Of a stretch of DNA of 64,000 bases, positions 1-8,479 are shown piece after piece (within the stretch, counting starts at the first letter, position 1; every line of letters starts with the position of its first letter). The translations under genes were made by a program, and so were the position numbers. The notes below the pieces were generated by a model. The model ran no database searches, was not told the DNA's origin, and was given only the letters and a program-made list of their open reading frames with translations. The stretch is from positions 1,865,205 through 1,929,204 of the forward strand of contig CP054178.1 in the NCBI GenBank assembly GCA_015709595.1, in the 5' to 3' direction. Source of the DNA: Phycisphaeraceae bacterium (GTDB lineage Bacteria; Planctomycetota; Phycisphaerae; Phycisphaerales; SM1A02).

Positions 1-695
1 TGACCCAGCAGGCGGCGGACGCGCTCGAAAAGCACGAGGAACTCGGCAAGAACGTCTTCGTGGCGGCGGGCGGGGTGGCGCTGCTGCTACTGATCGCGTG
101 CGTGCCCAAGCCGGCGGTGCGGAACACGGCGGCGACGCTGGGGTTGCTGGGCTCGCTGGGCGTGGCGGGGTGGGTGGCGACCACGGCCCACCACGGCGGG
201 GTGCTGGTGTACGAGCACGGGCTGGGCGCCGGGCGAAGCGGGGGCGGCGGTGGTGGAGGAAGTGGAGGAAGTGGGGGAGGTGGGGGAGGTGAGGGGGGTG
301 GGCAGGGGTCGGGTGGGCTGGTGGCCGCTGATCCGAGGGTGGTGTTCTTCGAGCGCGAGGTGCGTCCCATCTTCGAGGATCGCTGCTGGGGCTGTCACAA
401 CCCCGTTCGGGCGGAGCGGAACGGCAAGCTGGACATGACCTCGATCGCCAACATTCTCAAGGGTGGGGGTACGGGTAATCCGGCGGTCGTTCCGGGGCGG
501 CTGGATGCGGGGGAGCTGCTCATCGCCATCAGTTACGAGGACGAGTTCATGCAGATGCCCCCGCTCAAGTCGGGCGGGAAGCTGCCGGACGAGCAGATCG
601 CGCTGATTCGTCGCTGGGTGGAGGAGGGGGCGGTGTGGACCGTTCCCGCCGGGGAGCGACGCTGGGAGGCGGCGACGGACGAGGAGGACGGCTGA
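1..695 (+). CDS. DUF2231-like membrane protein fused to planctomycete-type cytochrome c domain (5' partial)
   Basis: The reading frame is open from the left edge of the window, so the start lies upstream. The visible N-terminal part holds two hydrophobic segments (GGVALLLLIAC and LGLLGSLGVAGWV) and the ending HHGGVLVYEHGLG, which resembles the end of DUF2231 membrane domains. A Gly-rich linker encoded by a long G-rich tract (about 238-313) joins it to a C-terminal domain with a single haem-binding motif CWGCH and the later MPPLKSGGKLPDEQIALIRRW, typical of planctomycete cytochrome c-like domains. Inferred role: membrane-anchored electron-transfer or haem protein facing the periplasm. The substrate is unknown. 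The GTG at 60 would cut into the first membrane segment and is probably internal. Confidence 0.8.
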   Translation, partial: TQQAADALEKHEELGKNVFVAAGGVALLLLIACVPKPAVRNTAATLGLLGSLGVAGWVATTAHHGGVLVYEHGLGAGRSGGGGGGGSGGSGGGGGGEGGGQGSGGLVAADPRVVFFEREVRPIFEDRCWGCHNPVRAERNGKLDMTSIANILKGGGTGNPAVVPGRLDAGELLIAISYEDEFMQMPPLKSGGKLPDEQIALIRRWVEEGAVWTVPAGERRWEAATDEEDG

Positions 696-872
696 TGCCG
701 GGTCGAACCGCGGATGGGGAGCGTGCGGAATCTTCGTGGGCGACGGGTGTCTCTCCCTGATGGGTGGGGGTGATCGTGGGGGGTGATTGCGGCATCCGCC
801 ATGTCGGCGGCGGTGAGGTACGATTCAGAGACTGACGGCTCGCTTTCAAGAGAAGACGATCGGAGCATCATC

Positions 873-3269
873 ATGTGGCGCACTCGACTCGCAGCCGTGG
901 CGTTGGCCGGTGGGGTTCTCGCGGTGGGCCTGCCTGGGACGGTGCTGGGTGCGGATGCTCCGGCGGCGGCGGCGTCGAAGCAGGATCGTTCGCGTCAGCC
1001 GACTCGTCCCGCGCGCGAGAGCGCGCCGCCGCAGCGGTCGTCGGATCAGGCGCGACAGCAGGAGCAGGCGCGTCAGCGTCAGGTCGAGCAGCAGCGAGCC
1101 GCCGAGCAGGCGCGTCAGCGTGAAGCGCAGCAGCGTGCGGCGGAGGATGCGAAGCGCCGCGCCGAGCAGGCCTCGCCGCCGTCGCGCGACCCGATCTCGC
1201 GTCCCGCGGACGAGGCCCGCAACCGTGTTCTCGACCAGCAGCGTGCGTCGGACCTGGCCCGGCAGCGCGAAGCGCAGCAGCGTGCGGCGGAGCAGCAGCG
1301 CGCCGCCGACGAGGCGAAGCGCCGCGCCGAGGAGCAGCAGGCCCGCCAGCGTCAGCTCGATCAGCAGCGTGCGTCGGATGAGGCGAGGCGGCGTCTGAAT
1401 GATCCCGTGGTCGCGCCGCGCACGGAACCGTCGCCGCGGAACCTGCCGCCCACGCGGGTGGAGGGCGGGGATCGAACCGCGCCGCCCGGCGGCGATCCGA
1501 TCGTGCGCGATCGCACACCGGTGCGGACGCCGCCCTCGTCGGTCAAGGAGCCCACGCTGGCGGAGCGGATTCGCGAGCTGGAGCGCCAGCAGGCGCAGGA
1601 TCGTCTGCGGACGCCTGCGGCGTCGAAGGATCCCGCGGCGGGCGCGCCGCCTTCGACCGGCAGGCCGCCGGCGACCGTGGCGCCGCCTTCGGAGGGGCGC
1701 GACCCGGTGACCGGCGTGACGCCGCCTCGCGGGGCGCCTCAGGCCCCTCGCACGGGCGGCGACGATCCTGCGGGAGGCGGGCGCATCGTCATCACCCCCG
1801 GTCGCGGCAGCACGACGGATCGCGACCCCACGCGCGGCGGACCCGGCGCGGACCTGCCCGGGCGGGGCGACGTCAAGCCGTCTGACCCGGTGACGCGCGA
1901 TCCGATCTCGCGTCCCCCGTCGACAGGCGGTCCAGCGACGCGCGATCCCATGACGCGAGAACCCGCGGCGGGTGGCTCGACGGGTCGGACGCCGATCACC
2001 GGCGCGCCGACGACGCGCGACCCGATCGCGTCGCGCAATCCCGTGGAGCTGCCGCGCACGCCCGCGTCCGGTCCGACGGGCGGGGGGCGATCGCCGATCG
2101 TTGATGATCGCAACCCCGTTCGCGGCGGCCCGTCGGTTGGGCTGCCATCGGGCGGCATGTCGCGCGACCCCGTCGTTCCGGGGCTGGGCAAGGATCCGGT
2201 CCATCCGGCGCGGCGGATTGATCGTGACGACTGGCAGGGCGGGCGAGACTGGCGGGATGATCGGTTCCACAAGGATCCGATCTACGCGCCGATCCGGCGC
2301 GCCGACTGGTGGCGGAACGACTGCCTGGATGATGACTCGTGGCGGTGGCGTCATCGGTCGGTTTATCACTCGCACGTGTGGTACGGGCATCGTGATTGGT
2401 GCGACCCGTGGCGCGACTACGACTGGTTCTGCCGCAGTTCGTCGTCGTGGTCATTCCGGTTCTCCTGGGGCGGCCACGGTTCGTGGTGGTCGATCGGCTA
2501 CCGGAGCGGCTCGTGGTGCCCGCCGTCGTACGGCACGTACGTGGCGTGGCGGATTCACCGGCCCTCGTATCTCGTCTCCACGTGGTGCGCCCCGGCGTGG
2601 TACGACCACTACTGCGACTGGTACTACGGCCCGTGGTACCGTCCGTATACGCACGTGACGAAGATCGTGTACGAGACGAACTATTACACGGCGCCGTCAA
2701 CTTTCGTGTCGTCATCCGGATCGCCGGGCGTGTCGCAGTACGCCTCGGGCACGTGGGACGGCGGCTTCTCCTCGCCCGCGGTGTACGAGGCGCCTCCCGC
2801 CGTGGCGGCGCAGGCGACGCTGGACGGCGCCTGGGAGCTGCTGGAGGGCGGGTTCCTGGTCGAGGCGCGCGAGGCGTTCGTCGAGGTCGGGTCGCTCTTC
2901 CCCTTCGAGGGCGGGCCGCAGATCGGCTACGCCATCGCGGCCGGGCTGCTGGGCGACCGCGACGCCTCCATCCACGCCATGCGCAAGGCGCTGCGCGATG
3001 AGCCGGGCTCGCTGTCGCGCGTGCCCGCCTCGCTGGCGATGCAGGTTCACGTGCGCTCGCTGCTGGATCGTCACGCGCTAGATCTGCGCGAGGGACGGGC
3101 CGACCGCGACACGCTGTTCATGCTGGCGTCGCTTCGGTACCTGGCCAACGAGCACGAGGCGGCGTACTTCGCCATCAACGAGGCGATCGACCAGGGCGAC
3201 CAGGATCCGAGCACGCTGGCGCTGAAGGAGCTGCTGCGGGGCGCGTTGTTCGACCGGCTGTACCGGTGA
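873..3269 (+). CDS. Secreted multi-domain protein: coiled coil, Pro-rich repeats, Trp/Tyr/His-rich segment, TPR-like C-terminus
   Basis: The chosen ATG has GGAG seven bases upstream and starts a clear signal peptide (MWRTRLAAVALAGG, cleavage near VLGADA). The frame is open further upstream but that part has no signal sequence. Residues about 50-185 are an Ala/Gln/Arg-rich coiled coil with repeats such as QQRAAEQARQREAQQRAAE. About 185-445 is disordered and repeats short RDPIS/RDPVT units. About 447-605 is extraordinarily rich in Trp, Tyr, His, Arg and Asp, with about 20 Trp in 140 residues. The last 150 residues look like helical TPR-type repeats (LLEGGFLVEAREAFVEVG). I recognise no enzymatic motif. 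A surface or periplasmic scaffold is an inference; the family is unknown to me. Confidence 0.75.
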   Translation: MWRTRLAAVALAGGVLAVGLPGTVLGADAPAAAASKQDRSRQPTRPARESAPPQRSSDQARQQEQARQRQVEQQRAAEQARQREAQQRAAEDAKRRAEQASPPSRDPISRPADEARNRVLDQQRASDLARQREAQQRAAEQQRAADEAKRRAEEQQARQRQLDQQRASDEARRRLNDPVVAPRTEPSPRNLPPTRVEGGDRTAPPGGDPIVRDRTPVRTPPSSVKEPTLAERIRELERQQAQDRLRTPAASKDPAAGAPPSTGRPPATVAPPSEGRDPVTGVTPPRGAPQAPRTGGDDPAGGGRIVITPGRGSTTDRDPTRGGPGADLPGRGDVKPSDPVTRDPISRPPSTGGPATRDPMTREPAAGGSTGRTPITGAPTTRDPIASRNPVELPRTPASGPTGGGRSPIVDDRNPVRGGPSVGLPSGGMSRDPVVPGLGKDPVHPARRIDRDDWQGGRDWRDDRFHKDPIYAPIRRADWWRNDCLDDDSWRWRHRSVYHSHVWYGHRDWCDPWRDYDWFCRSSSSWSFRFSWGGHGSWWSIGYRSGSWCPPSYGTYVAWRIHRPSYLVSTWCAPAWYDHYCDWYYGPWYRPYTHVTKIVYETNYYTAPSTFVSSSGSPGVSQYASGTWDGGFSSPAVYEAPPAVAAQATLDGAWELLEGGFLVEAREAFVEVGSLFPFEGGPQIGYAIAAGLLGDRDASIHAMRKALRDEPGSLSRVPASLAMQVHVRSLLDRHALDLREGRADRDTLFMLASLRYLANEHEAAYFAINEAIDQGDQDPSTLALKELLRGALFDRLYR

Positions 3270-3359
3270 ACGGGTACCCCGAGCGCGGCGCGAGGGCGTG
3301 GTCTGATCGGCCGCACCCTCGTGGTCGCGGCTCATCGCCGGGGTGCGTTCGGGTCGCCG

Positions 3360-3596
3360 TCATTCCTCGTTGAAACCGCCCTTGATGAGTTCGGCGAGTT
3401 CCTGGAGGGCGGCGTCGGCGTCGTCGCCTTCGGCCTCGATGACCAGGGCGGTGCCTTGGGTGGCGGCGAGCATCATCACCTGCATGATCGACTTGCCGTC
3501 GAAGACCTCGTCGCCGTTGTCGGCGCGGCGCACGCGCACGTTGGCGTTGAAGCGCGAGGCCGTCTCCACGAACATCATCGCCGGTCTGGCGTGCAT
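3360..3596 (-). CDS. ptsH: HPr-family phosphocarrier protein; N-terminus lacks an in-frame canonical start
   Basis: The product contains the HPr active-site motif MHARPA (phosphorylatable His), the Ser-46-type regulatory site region GKSIMQVMML, and the C-terminal helix ALQELAELI. In the PTS, HPr receives phosphate from enzyme I and passes it to EIIA proteins. Coordinates are from the first ATG, which leaves only 78 residues and removes the first beta strand. The same frame upstream (3597-3635) still encodes the expected strand ITVTISNRLG but reaches a TGA at 3660-3662 with no ATG, GTG or TTG. A good ATG exists at 3663 in a different frame, so either a one-base frameshift or a non-standard start (ATC, CTG) must be invoked. 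It lies just downstream of ptsN and hpf on the same strand. Confidence 0.85.
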   Translation of the reverse strand: MHARPAMMFVETASRFNANVRVRRADNGDEVFDGKSIMQVMMLAATQGTALVIEAEGDDADAALQELAELIKGGFNEE

Positions 3597-3715
3597 GCCC
3601 AGCCGGTTGGAGATGGTGACCGTGATGGAGGCCCTGGCGGCGATGGCGGTGCTCCGGCGTCATTCCGCGCATCGCCTGGCGGGGAGCGCGGGGCAAGGTG
3701 TGAATTCGAGGCGCC

Positions 3716-4192
3716 TCAGTGGCCCAGCTGCTTCTCGTCCGCCTCGACGAGCAGCGTGAGCACTTCCTCCGCGGTGCGGGCCTGCCGCAGGAAGGCGCGG
3801 AACGTGGCGTCGTTGAGGTTGCGGAAGATGAGCTGCATGGCGTCGATGTGTTCGTCGGGTCGATCGGCGGGGCTCAGGAGCAGGAAGATCGAGTGGACCG
3901 GCTTCTTGTCCAGGGCCCTGAAGTCCACGCCGCTGTGACTGACGGCGATGGCCACGCGGAGCTGCTTGACGCTCTTGTGCTTGACGTGGGGGATGGCCAC
4001 GCCGTGCCCCAGGCCGGTGGTGGAGCGATCCTCGCGGTCGATGATGGCCTTGACGAACTCGTCGCGCATGGATGCGCTGACCACGCGGGCCTTGACCAGG
4101 GCGTCGATCATCTCACGGACGGCGTCATCGCGGGCCGTCGCGGCCAAGGCGGGCAGGACGGCCTCCTCGACCACGATCTCACGCAGCTTCAT
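3716..4192 (-). CDS. ptsN: PTS EIIA domain protein, PtsN/fructose-mannitol family
   Basis: A 158-residue single-domain EIIA protein. The phosphorylatable histidine is His69 in GVAIPHVK, and the family motif STTGLGHGVAIPH is intact. Downstream signatures such as VHSIFLLLSPAD and AMQLIFRNLNDATFRAFL match PtsN-type regulators. In this family, phosphate from HPr is used to regulate other processes rather than to import a sugar. No EIIB or EIIC is visible nearby, which supports a regulatory role. The start overlaps the end of hpf by 14 bp and HPr lies 120 bp downstream, the usual hpf-ptsN-ptsH order. No hprK or rpoN is seen next to it. Confidence 0.92.
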   Translation of the reverse strand: MKLREIVVEEAVLPALAATARDDAVREMIDALVKARVVSASMRDEFVKAIIDREDRSTTGLGHGVAIPHVKHKSVKQLRVAIAVSHSGVDFRALDKKPVHSIFLLLSPADRPDEHIDAMQLIFRNLNDATFRAFLRQARTAEEVLTLLVEADEKQLGH

Positions 4193-4511
4193 GCGGGTGG
4201 CTCCCAGACGTGTGCGAGTGCTTGTTGTCGCGCAGGCGGCTCTTGTGATCGCTCAGCTGCCTGATCGACTTGTCGATCGTCAGGTCGATGCAGGCGTAGA
4301 GATCGTGCTCGGTCATGCTGGCGACGAATGGCTGGTGATGCTCCACGTCGGTGAGAATCTCCACCTTGTAGCCGTTCTTCTGCTTGTCGATGAGGATATC
4401 CACCTGCTGGATGCGGTCGAAGTGGCGCAGGAGTTTCTCGCCCTTCCTCCGGGCGTACTCCTCGATCGCGGGGGTGAGGTCCATGTGGCGGGCGCTGATG
4501 TTGAACTGCAT
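4179..4511 (-). CDS. hpf: Ribosome hibernation promoting factor, short form (HPF/RaiA family)
   Basis: The 110-residue product matches the short HPF/YfiA fold: MQFNISARHMDLTPAIEEYARRK at the N-terminus, then LLRHFDRIQQVDILID and the conserved KVEILTDVEHHQPFVAS strand. The family binds the 30S decoding region in stationary phase and silences ribosomes. There is no long C-terminal dimerisation domain; instead a His-rich tail (HSHTSGSHPHEAA) follows the fold. It is the first gene of the hpf-ptsN-ptsH cluster and overlaps ptsN by 14 bp, suggesting coupled translation. Only 37 bp separate it from the DUF502 gene upstream on the same strand. Confidence 0.9.
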   Translation of the reverse strand: MQFNISARHMDLTPAIEEYARRKGEKLLRHFDRIQQVDILIDKQKNGYKVEILTDVEHHQPFVASMTEHDLYACIDLTIDKSIRQLSDHKSRLRDNKHSHTSGSHPHEAA

Positions 4512-4548
4512 GAAGTCGAATCCTTGGTGTGGATGACGCGAAGACGTG

Positions 4549-5475
4549 TCACGTGGTCCGGTCGGGCGCCGCCGCGCCGCCGACCGGCGTGCTGCTCACC
4601 GGCGCGGGGGTCGGCGCCTGCTGCCCCGCGGGCAGCGACGCCGCGGTCGGCTCACCCGGCTCGGACGTCTGCTGATGGTGCGGCACCAGCACGCCGCCCG
4701 AGACGACGAAGCGCAGGGCCTCGTCGATGGTGATGGGCAGATCGTAGACCTCGCGGCGCGGGACGTTGATGGTGTACCCGGTGAAGGGGGTGGGTGAACT
4801 GGGGATGAAGACGGTGATGATCTCGTCGTGGGCCCGCTCCTGCACGGCGCGGAAGGTGCCGCCCGTCATCAGCCCGATCGACCAGATGCCCTTGCGCGGG
4901 TACTCCACCACCACCACGCGCTTGAACTCAATCTGCTTCTCCTGTCCGAAGAGAAAGTCCACCACCTGCTTGATGGATGGGTAGACCTGCTTGAAGACGG
5001 GCAGGGCGGTGATGGCGCGCTCGATGCGCCGGTAGATGCGCCGGCCGATGATGCCGCCCAGCAGCCGACCCGCGGTGTACACCGCGAGAATGGCCACGAG
5101 AATTCCGATCAGGTCCATCGAGCCGAGCCAGCTGCCGCGCCACCACTCCAGGATGTTGCGCTTGCGCAGCGCGACGACCACCTCCGCCTCGCTGGCGGGC
5201 TTGCGGCCCGTCTCGCGGATGCGCCGGGCGATCTCCGAATCGATCGCCTCTCGGGTGGGGTCGAACTTCTCCCGCATCGACTCGACATGCGGGGTCGCCT
5301 CGGCGATGGCCAGGCGGATGCCCTGATTGATGGGTTCGGCGATGGACGCCTGCACGAACTGGTAGGCCTTCACCACCAGCCACAGCGTCAGCACCGAGGG
5401 CAGCAGCACCACCAGCCCGCGGACGAAAAAGAGTTTGAAACCGGATGTCGACGTGCGGGAGGTTGGGTCGCTCAT
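4549..5475 (-). CDS. DUF502 family inner-membrane protein
   Basis: The chosen ATG begins MSDPTSRTSTSGFKLFF; the frame stays open 30 codons upstream but without recognisable content. Two membrane segments are visible (FFVRGLVVLLPSVLTLWLVV and LIGILVAILAVYTAGRLLGG). Between them is a soluble insert with basic and acidic helices. The C-terminal half carries the DUF502 signature: FKQVYPSIKQVVDF, VVVEYPRKGIWSIGLMTG, VFIPSSPTPFTGYTINVPR and the ISGGV-like VVSGGVLVP. The family has no assigned biochemical activity. A Pro/Ala-rich tail follows the domain. It may be transcribed with hpf, ptsN and ptsH. Confidence 0.88.
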   Translation of the reverse strand: MSDPTSRTSTSGFKLFFVRGLVVLLPSVLTLWLVVKAYQFVQASIAEPINQGIRLAIAEATPHVESMREKFDPTREAIDSEIARRIRETGRKPASEAEVVVALRKRNILEWWRGSWLGSMDLIGILVAILAVYTAGRLLGGIIGRRIYRRIERAITALPVFKQVYPSIKQVVDFLFGQEKQIEFKRVVVVEYPRKGIWSIGLMTGGTFRAVQERAHDEIITVFIPSSPTPFTGYTINVPRREVYDLPITIDEALRFVVSGGVLVPHHQQTSEPGEPTAASLPAGQQAPTPAPVSSTPVGGAAAPDRTT

Positions 5476-5637
5476 CGAACTGACGCCAGCATCCCTGGAA
5501 CCGCGCCCGCCCACGGGTGCGGATCCGCGTGGACCCACGTCACCCGGCCGGCTGAAGCGCATCAAGTGTACGCGATCGCCTGTTGGCGTTCCATGATGCG
5601 CCGCGGTCCGACCACGCCGCGCACCGGGGGGAAACCC

Positions 5638-7059
5638 CTAGCGCAGGGGCCTGAGCGTCACCTGCGCCGCGTGGTATTCCGCCCCGCGCCGCACGCGCAC
5701 CGTCACCACGTCGCCCACCTTGCGCCCGCCGATGACGGGCAGCAGCTCGAGGAACGACCGGGTGGGCTGCCCGTTGACGGAGACGATCACGTCGCCTGAG
5801 CGCAGGCCCGCCTCCTCGGCGCCGGAGCCGGGCAGCACGCGCACGATGAGCACCCCGTCGTTGCTGCCTTCCTGATCGAACTCGACGCCCAGCGAGGCGT
5901 CGCCCCGGCGCACCACGTCGTCCACCATCGGCTGCACGCGCACCCACTGCTTCCAGCGGCGCTCCACGTCCGCCAGCGGCTCGTTGAACACCGTCTCGAA
6001 CGCTCTGGCCCCGGTGGGGTCGTCGTCGAAGGACTCGGTGTAGGCCCGGTACCACTCCGTCAGTTTGCGCCGCGCCAGCAGGAAGTGAAAGATCGACCGC
6101 GCCACCGGGTAGGTGTGCTCGGCCTGGTCCATGAAGGCGTCGCCGGACATGGCGAACAGGTCCGACCACGCGGGAAGCTGGTCGCGCTGCAGCAGGAACT
6201 TCACGATGTTGTGCCGCTGGTTGGGCAGGACGCGAAGGGTCTTGCCGTTGATGATCTCGTACGATTCGTACAGGCAGGCGATGCCCTCCTGAATCCAGAT
6301 GGGGTGGCTCTGGCGCAGCCGCTCCATGTGCCCGTAGTGCATCAGGTGCGTGAACTCGTGACGCAGCATGATGCCGATATCGCGGGCCACCAGCCGCCGG
6401 CGCGGATGCTCGTAGATGCCGCCGATCTTGGCGTCGCGGATCAGCCGGGCCGAGTCCTCCGGCGTGGGCACGGCGATCAGGGTGTAGTAATCGGGCGGGG
6501 CCTCAAAGAGCACCGCCGCCAGGTGGTCCGCCTGCACCCGCAGCATGTCGCGCATCTCGGCGTGGGCCACCTCATCCAGCGCGGTGGCGAAGTTGAGCCG
6601 ATGCTCGCGATCCGTCTCGTAGCGATAGCCGTTCTCGCCGAACTGGCGCCTGGCCCCCTCGAGCTGGCGCTCGGCGAAGCGGGTGAAGGCCTCGTCGCGG
6701 ATGTCGAGAATCTGGCGGTAGACCGGATGCTCCCGCATGGCGTCGAGGTCGGGGTCGCGCTCCATGTGCGCGAAGTCCATGAACCCCGCCTGCACCGCCT
6801 TGAACAGTCGGTCGCTGGCCCGGTCCAGGTCGCCCAGGCGGCTCCACGCGCAGGCCGCGTTGTAGAGCACCACCGGGTCGTTGGGCGAGCTCTTCAGTTG
6901 CCGCTCCAGCAGGTCCGCCGCCTTGCGGTAATCGCGGGCGTCGAACGCCTTCTGCACCTGCTCCTCGAACGAGTCGGATGTGATCGGCTCCACCTGCGCC
7001 GCGACGCCGCGGGCGAGCAGGAGCACGACGAGCAGGAGCGTGGTGCGGAGAAGGGGCAT
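5638..7059 (-). CDS. Secreted metalloprotease-like protein: TPR, HExxH (peptidase MA-like) and PDZ domains
   Basis: A signal peptide (MPLLRTTLLLVVLLLARG) is followed by a TPR-like segment at about residues 30-90 (AADLLERQLKSSPNDPVVLYNAACAWSRLGD). A gluzincin-like zinc motif HEFTH is at residues 234-238, with the downstream helix WIQEGIACLYE supplying the third-ligand Glu typical of MA-like peptidases. The C-terminal about 90 residues form a PDZ domain (LGVEF, VLPGSGAEEAGLRSGDVIVSVNGQPT). Inferred role: periplasmic protease or protease-like protein with substrate recognition by PDZ. The upstream region (7060-7231) holds short direct-repeat tracts rather than a clear promoter. Confidence 0.85.
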   Translation of the reverse strand: MPLLRTTLLLVVLLLARGVAAQVEPITSDSFEEQVQKAFDARDYRKAADLLERQLKSSPNDPVVLYNAACAWSRLGDLDRASDRLFKAVQAGFMDFAHMERDPDLDAMREHPVYRQILDIRDEAFTRFAERQLEGARRQFGENGYRYETDREHRLNFATALDEVAHAEMRDMLRVQADHLAAVLFEAPPDYYTLIAVPTPEDSARLIRDAKIGGIYEHPRRRLVARDIGIMLRHEFTHLMHYGHMERLRQSHPIWIQEGIACLYESYEIINGKTLRVLPNQRHNIVKFLLQRDQLPAWSDLFAMSGDAFMDQAEHTYPVARSIFHFLLARRKLTEWYRAYTESFDDDPTGARAFETVFNEPLADVERRWKQWVRVQPMVDDVVRRGDASLGVEFDQEGSNDGVLIVRVLPGSGAEEAGLRSGDVIVSVNGQPTRSFLELLPVIGGRKVGDVVTVRVRRGAEYHAAQVTLRPLR

Positions 7060-7073
7060 GGGAGAGGAGAAGG

Positions 7074-7134
7074 ACTGAGGACTGAGGACCGAGTGTGCGT
7101 GGTGGGGGTTGAGTTCCGGGCTCCAGGTTCACCG
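7074..7134. repeat. Short direct-repeat tract (GACTGAG units, then GTTCCGGG-type unit)
   Basis: The intergenic DNA upstream of the PDZ metalloprotease gene contains three near-identical 7-bp units (gactgag, gactgag, gaccgag). It then has a gttccgggctccaggttc stretch that resembles the tracts at 17150-17176 and 36031-36060. It appears to be a member of a dispersed family of short-period repeats in this genome. No gene or terminator is evident in it. Confidence 0.5.
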
Positions 7135-7231
7135 GCGAGGTGTCGGCTTTCGGCTACTTCCACTGCCGGGCGCCTGTCGCCACGCGCCTCGCTCCCCTCA
7201 TCCTACTGACGCCCCGCACTGGCGTTGCCGG

Positions 7232-7969
7232 TCACATCCTACCGGCCTCGCGCGTCTCCGGCGGCAGGATGCTCACCCGCCGCCCCTCCACCCGCACGCG
7301 GCCGGCGGCGATCAGGGCCAGCGCCGCGGGATAGGCGATCTTCTCCTCCTCGAACACCCGCGCCGCCAGCGTGTCGGGGGTGTCCCCCTCCAGCACCGGG
7401 CAGCATCGCTGCAGCAGGATCGGCCCGTTGTCGTACACCTCGTCCACGAAGTGAACCGTACACCCCGACACCTTACACCCGTGAGCCAGCACCGCCTCGT
7501 GGACGTGGCGGCCGTACATGCCCTTGCCCCCGAACGAAGGCAGCAGGGCGGGGTGAATGTTCACGACCCGTCCCGCGAAGTCCGGGGGGATGGGCACGTG
7601 CCGGATGTACCCGGCGAGCACGACCAGATCGACCGATCCCCCCTTTGCCTGCCGCAGCGCGGCGAGGATCGCCTCATTGGCCCGCTCCACGGACCCGTGC
7701 CCCCCCGCGTGCGTGCGCGGGTCAATCACCCGTGTTTCCAACCCCCGCTCGCGGGCGCGGGCCACGCCGGGCAGATCCTCGCGCGAGGCGATGACCAGGT
7801 CGATCGAGGCGTGCAGGTCGCCTCGCCGGATCGCATCGTGCAGATTGATCAGCGTGCGCCCGCCCCCCCCGATGAGAACGCCCAGCCGCAGGGGCTGCCG
7901 GGGCTTCGACCGATCCTCCGCGCTCGTCGCACGGGCGGCGGCGTCCGCGGGCATCGAGGGGTGGGTCAT
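7232..7969 (-). CDS. purN: Phosphoribosylglycinamide formyltransferase
   Basis: The product transfers a formyl group from 10-formyl-THF to GAR in purine synthesis. The N-terminal phosphate-binding loop LGVLIGGGGRTLINL and the catalytic region VVNIHPALLPSFGGKGMYG, with HVHEAVL and the later SGCTVHFVDEVYDNGPILLQ, are all present. The Asn-His-Asp set of the active site is visible (NIHPA, and D in FVDEVYDNGP). The start ATG at 7969 overlaps the stop of the thioesterase gene as ATGA, so the two are probably translated together. The open frame continues far upstream, but only as the opposite reading of that thioesterase gene. About 20 N-terminal residues before the fold are non-conserved. Confidence 0.92.
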   Translation of the reverse strand: MTHPSMPADAAARATSAEDRSKPRQPLRLGVLIGGGGRTLINLHDAIRRGDLHASIDLVIASREDLPGVARARERGLETRVIDPRTHAGGHGSVERANEAILAALRQAKGGSVDLVVLAGYIRHVPIPPDFAGRVVNIHPALLPSFGGKGMYGRHVHEAVLAHGCKVSGCTVHFVDEVYDNGPILLQRCCPVLEGDTPDTLAARVFEEEKIAYPAALALIAAGRVRVEGRRVSILPPETREAGRM

Positions 7970-8382
7970 GCGGTGATCCCCACCGTGGGCGGGCTGGAGA
8001 AGGGCACCGGCTGGCCGTGGGCATCCACCGACACCATCACCATGCGGGCGTGTGTGACATCGACCTCTTCGCCGGTCAGGTATCGCTCCGATCGCACCTG
8101 CACCTCCACGGTGACGGACGACCGCCCGGTGGCGATGGTGCGCGTGTTGAGGGACACCACGTCGCCCACGTGGATGGGGGCTTTGAACTCCACACGGTCG
8201 ATGGCGACGGTGACCCATCGGTGCAGCCCGTGCTTGCGGGCCTCGATGAAGCCCGCCTGGTCGATGAACGAGAGGATCACGCCGCCGAACACCGTGCCGT
8301 ACTGGTTGGTGTCGCGCGGCAGCATGATCGTCCGCAGAGCGTTGATGTAGGCAGGCGGACCGGAGTCGATCGGGTCGGGCAT
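7966..8382 (-). CDS. Acyl-CoA thioesterase, hotdog fold (YciA/BACH-like)
   Basis: The 138-residue product starting at MPDPIDSGP fits single hotdog-domain thioesterases. The motif TIMLPRDTNQYGTVFGGVILSFIDQAGFI matches the acyl-CoA thioester hydrolase family: its N of DTNQYGTVFGG and the D of FIDQAG correspond to the usual catalytic Asn/Asp positions. Further signatures are VEFKAPIHVGDVVSL and SVTVEVQV. The family hydrolyses acyl-CoA thioesters in the cytoplasm. The upstream open frame to 8511 lacks conserved sequence. The 3' end overlaps purN by 4 bp, although the functional link to purine synthesis is not obvious. Confidence 0.88.
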   Translation of the reverse strand: MPDPIDSGPPAYINALRTIMLPRDTNQYGTVFGGVILSFIDQAGFIEARKHGLHRWVTVAIDRVEFKAPIHVGDVVSLNTRTIATGRSSVTVEVQVRSERYLTGEEVDVTHARMVMVSVDAHGQPVPFSSPPTVGITA

Positions 8383-8479
8383 GGGGAATCGTAGACGGGG
8401 CGAACGCAGCCACATCCGGCCCGCCGCCTTCTCGGACAGCGTGACCTGAATCAGAAGCCAGTCGCCTGCGATCATGGCG

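Noticed and set aside
846..2390. Long minus-strand open frame across the coiled-coil protein gene
   Set aside because: It is an opposite-strand reading of a repetitive, high-GC gene with Arg/Ala-rich translation and no motif; the plus-strand product has a signal peptide and ribosome binding site.
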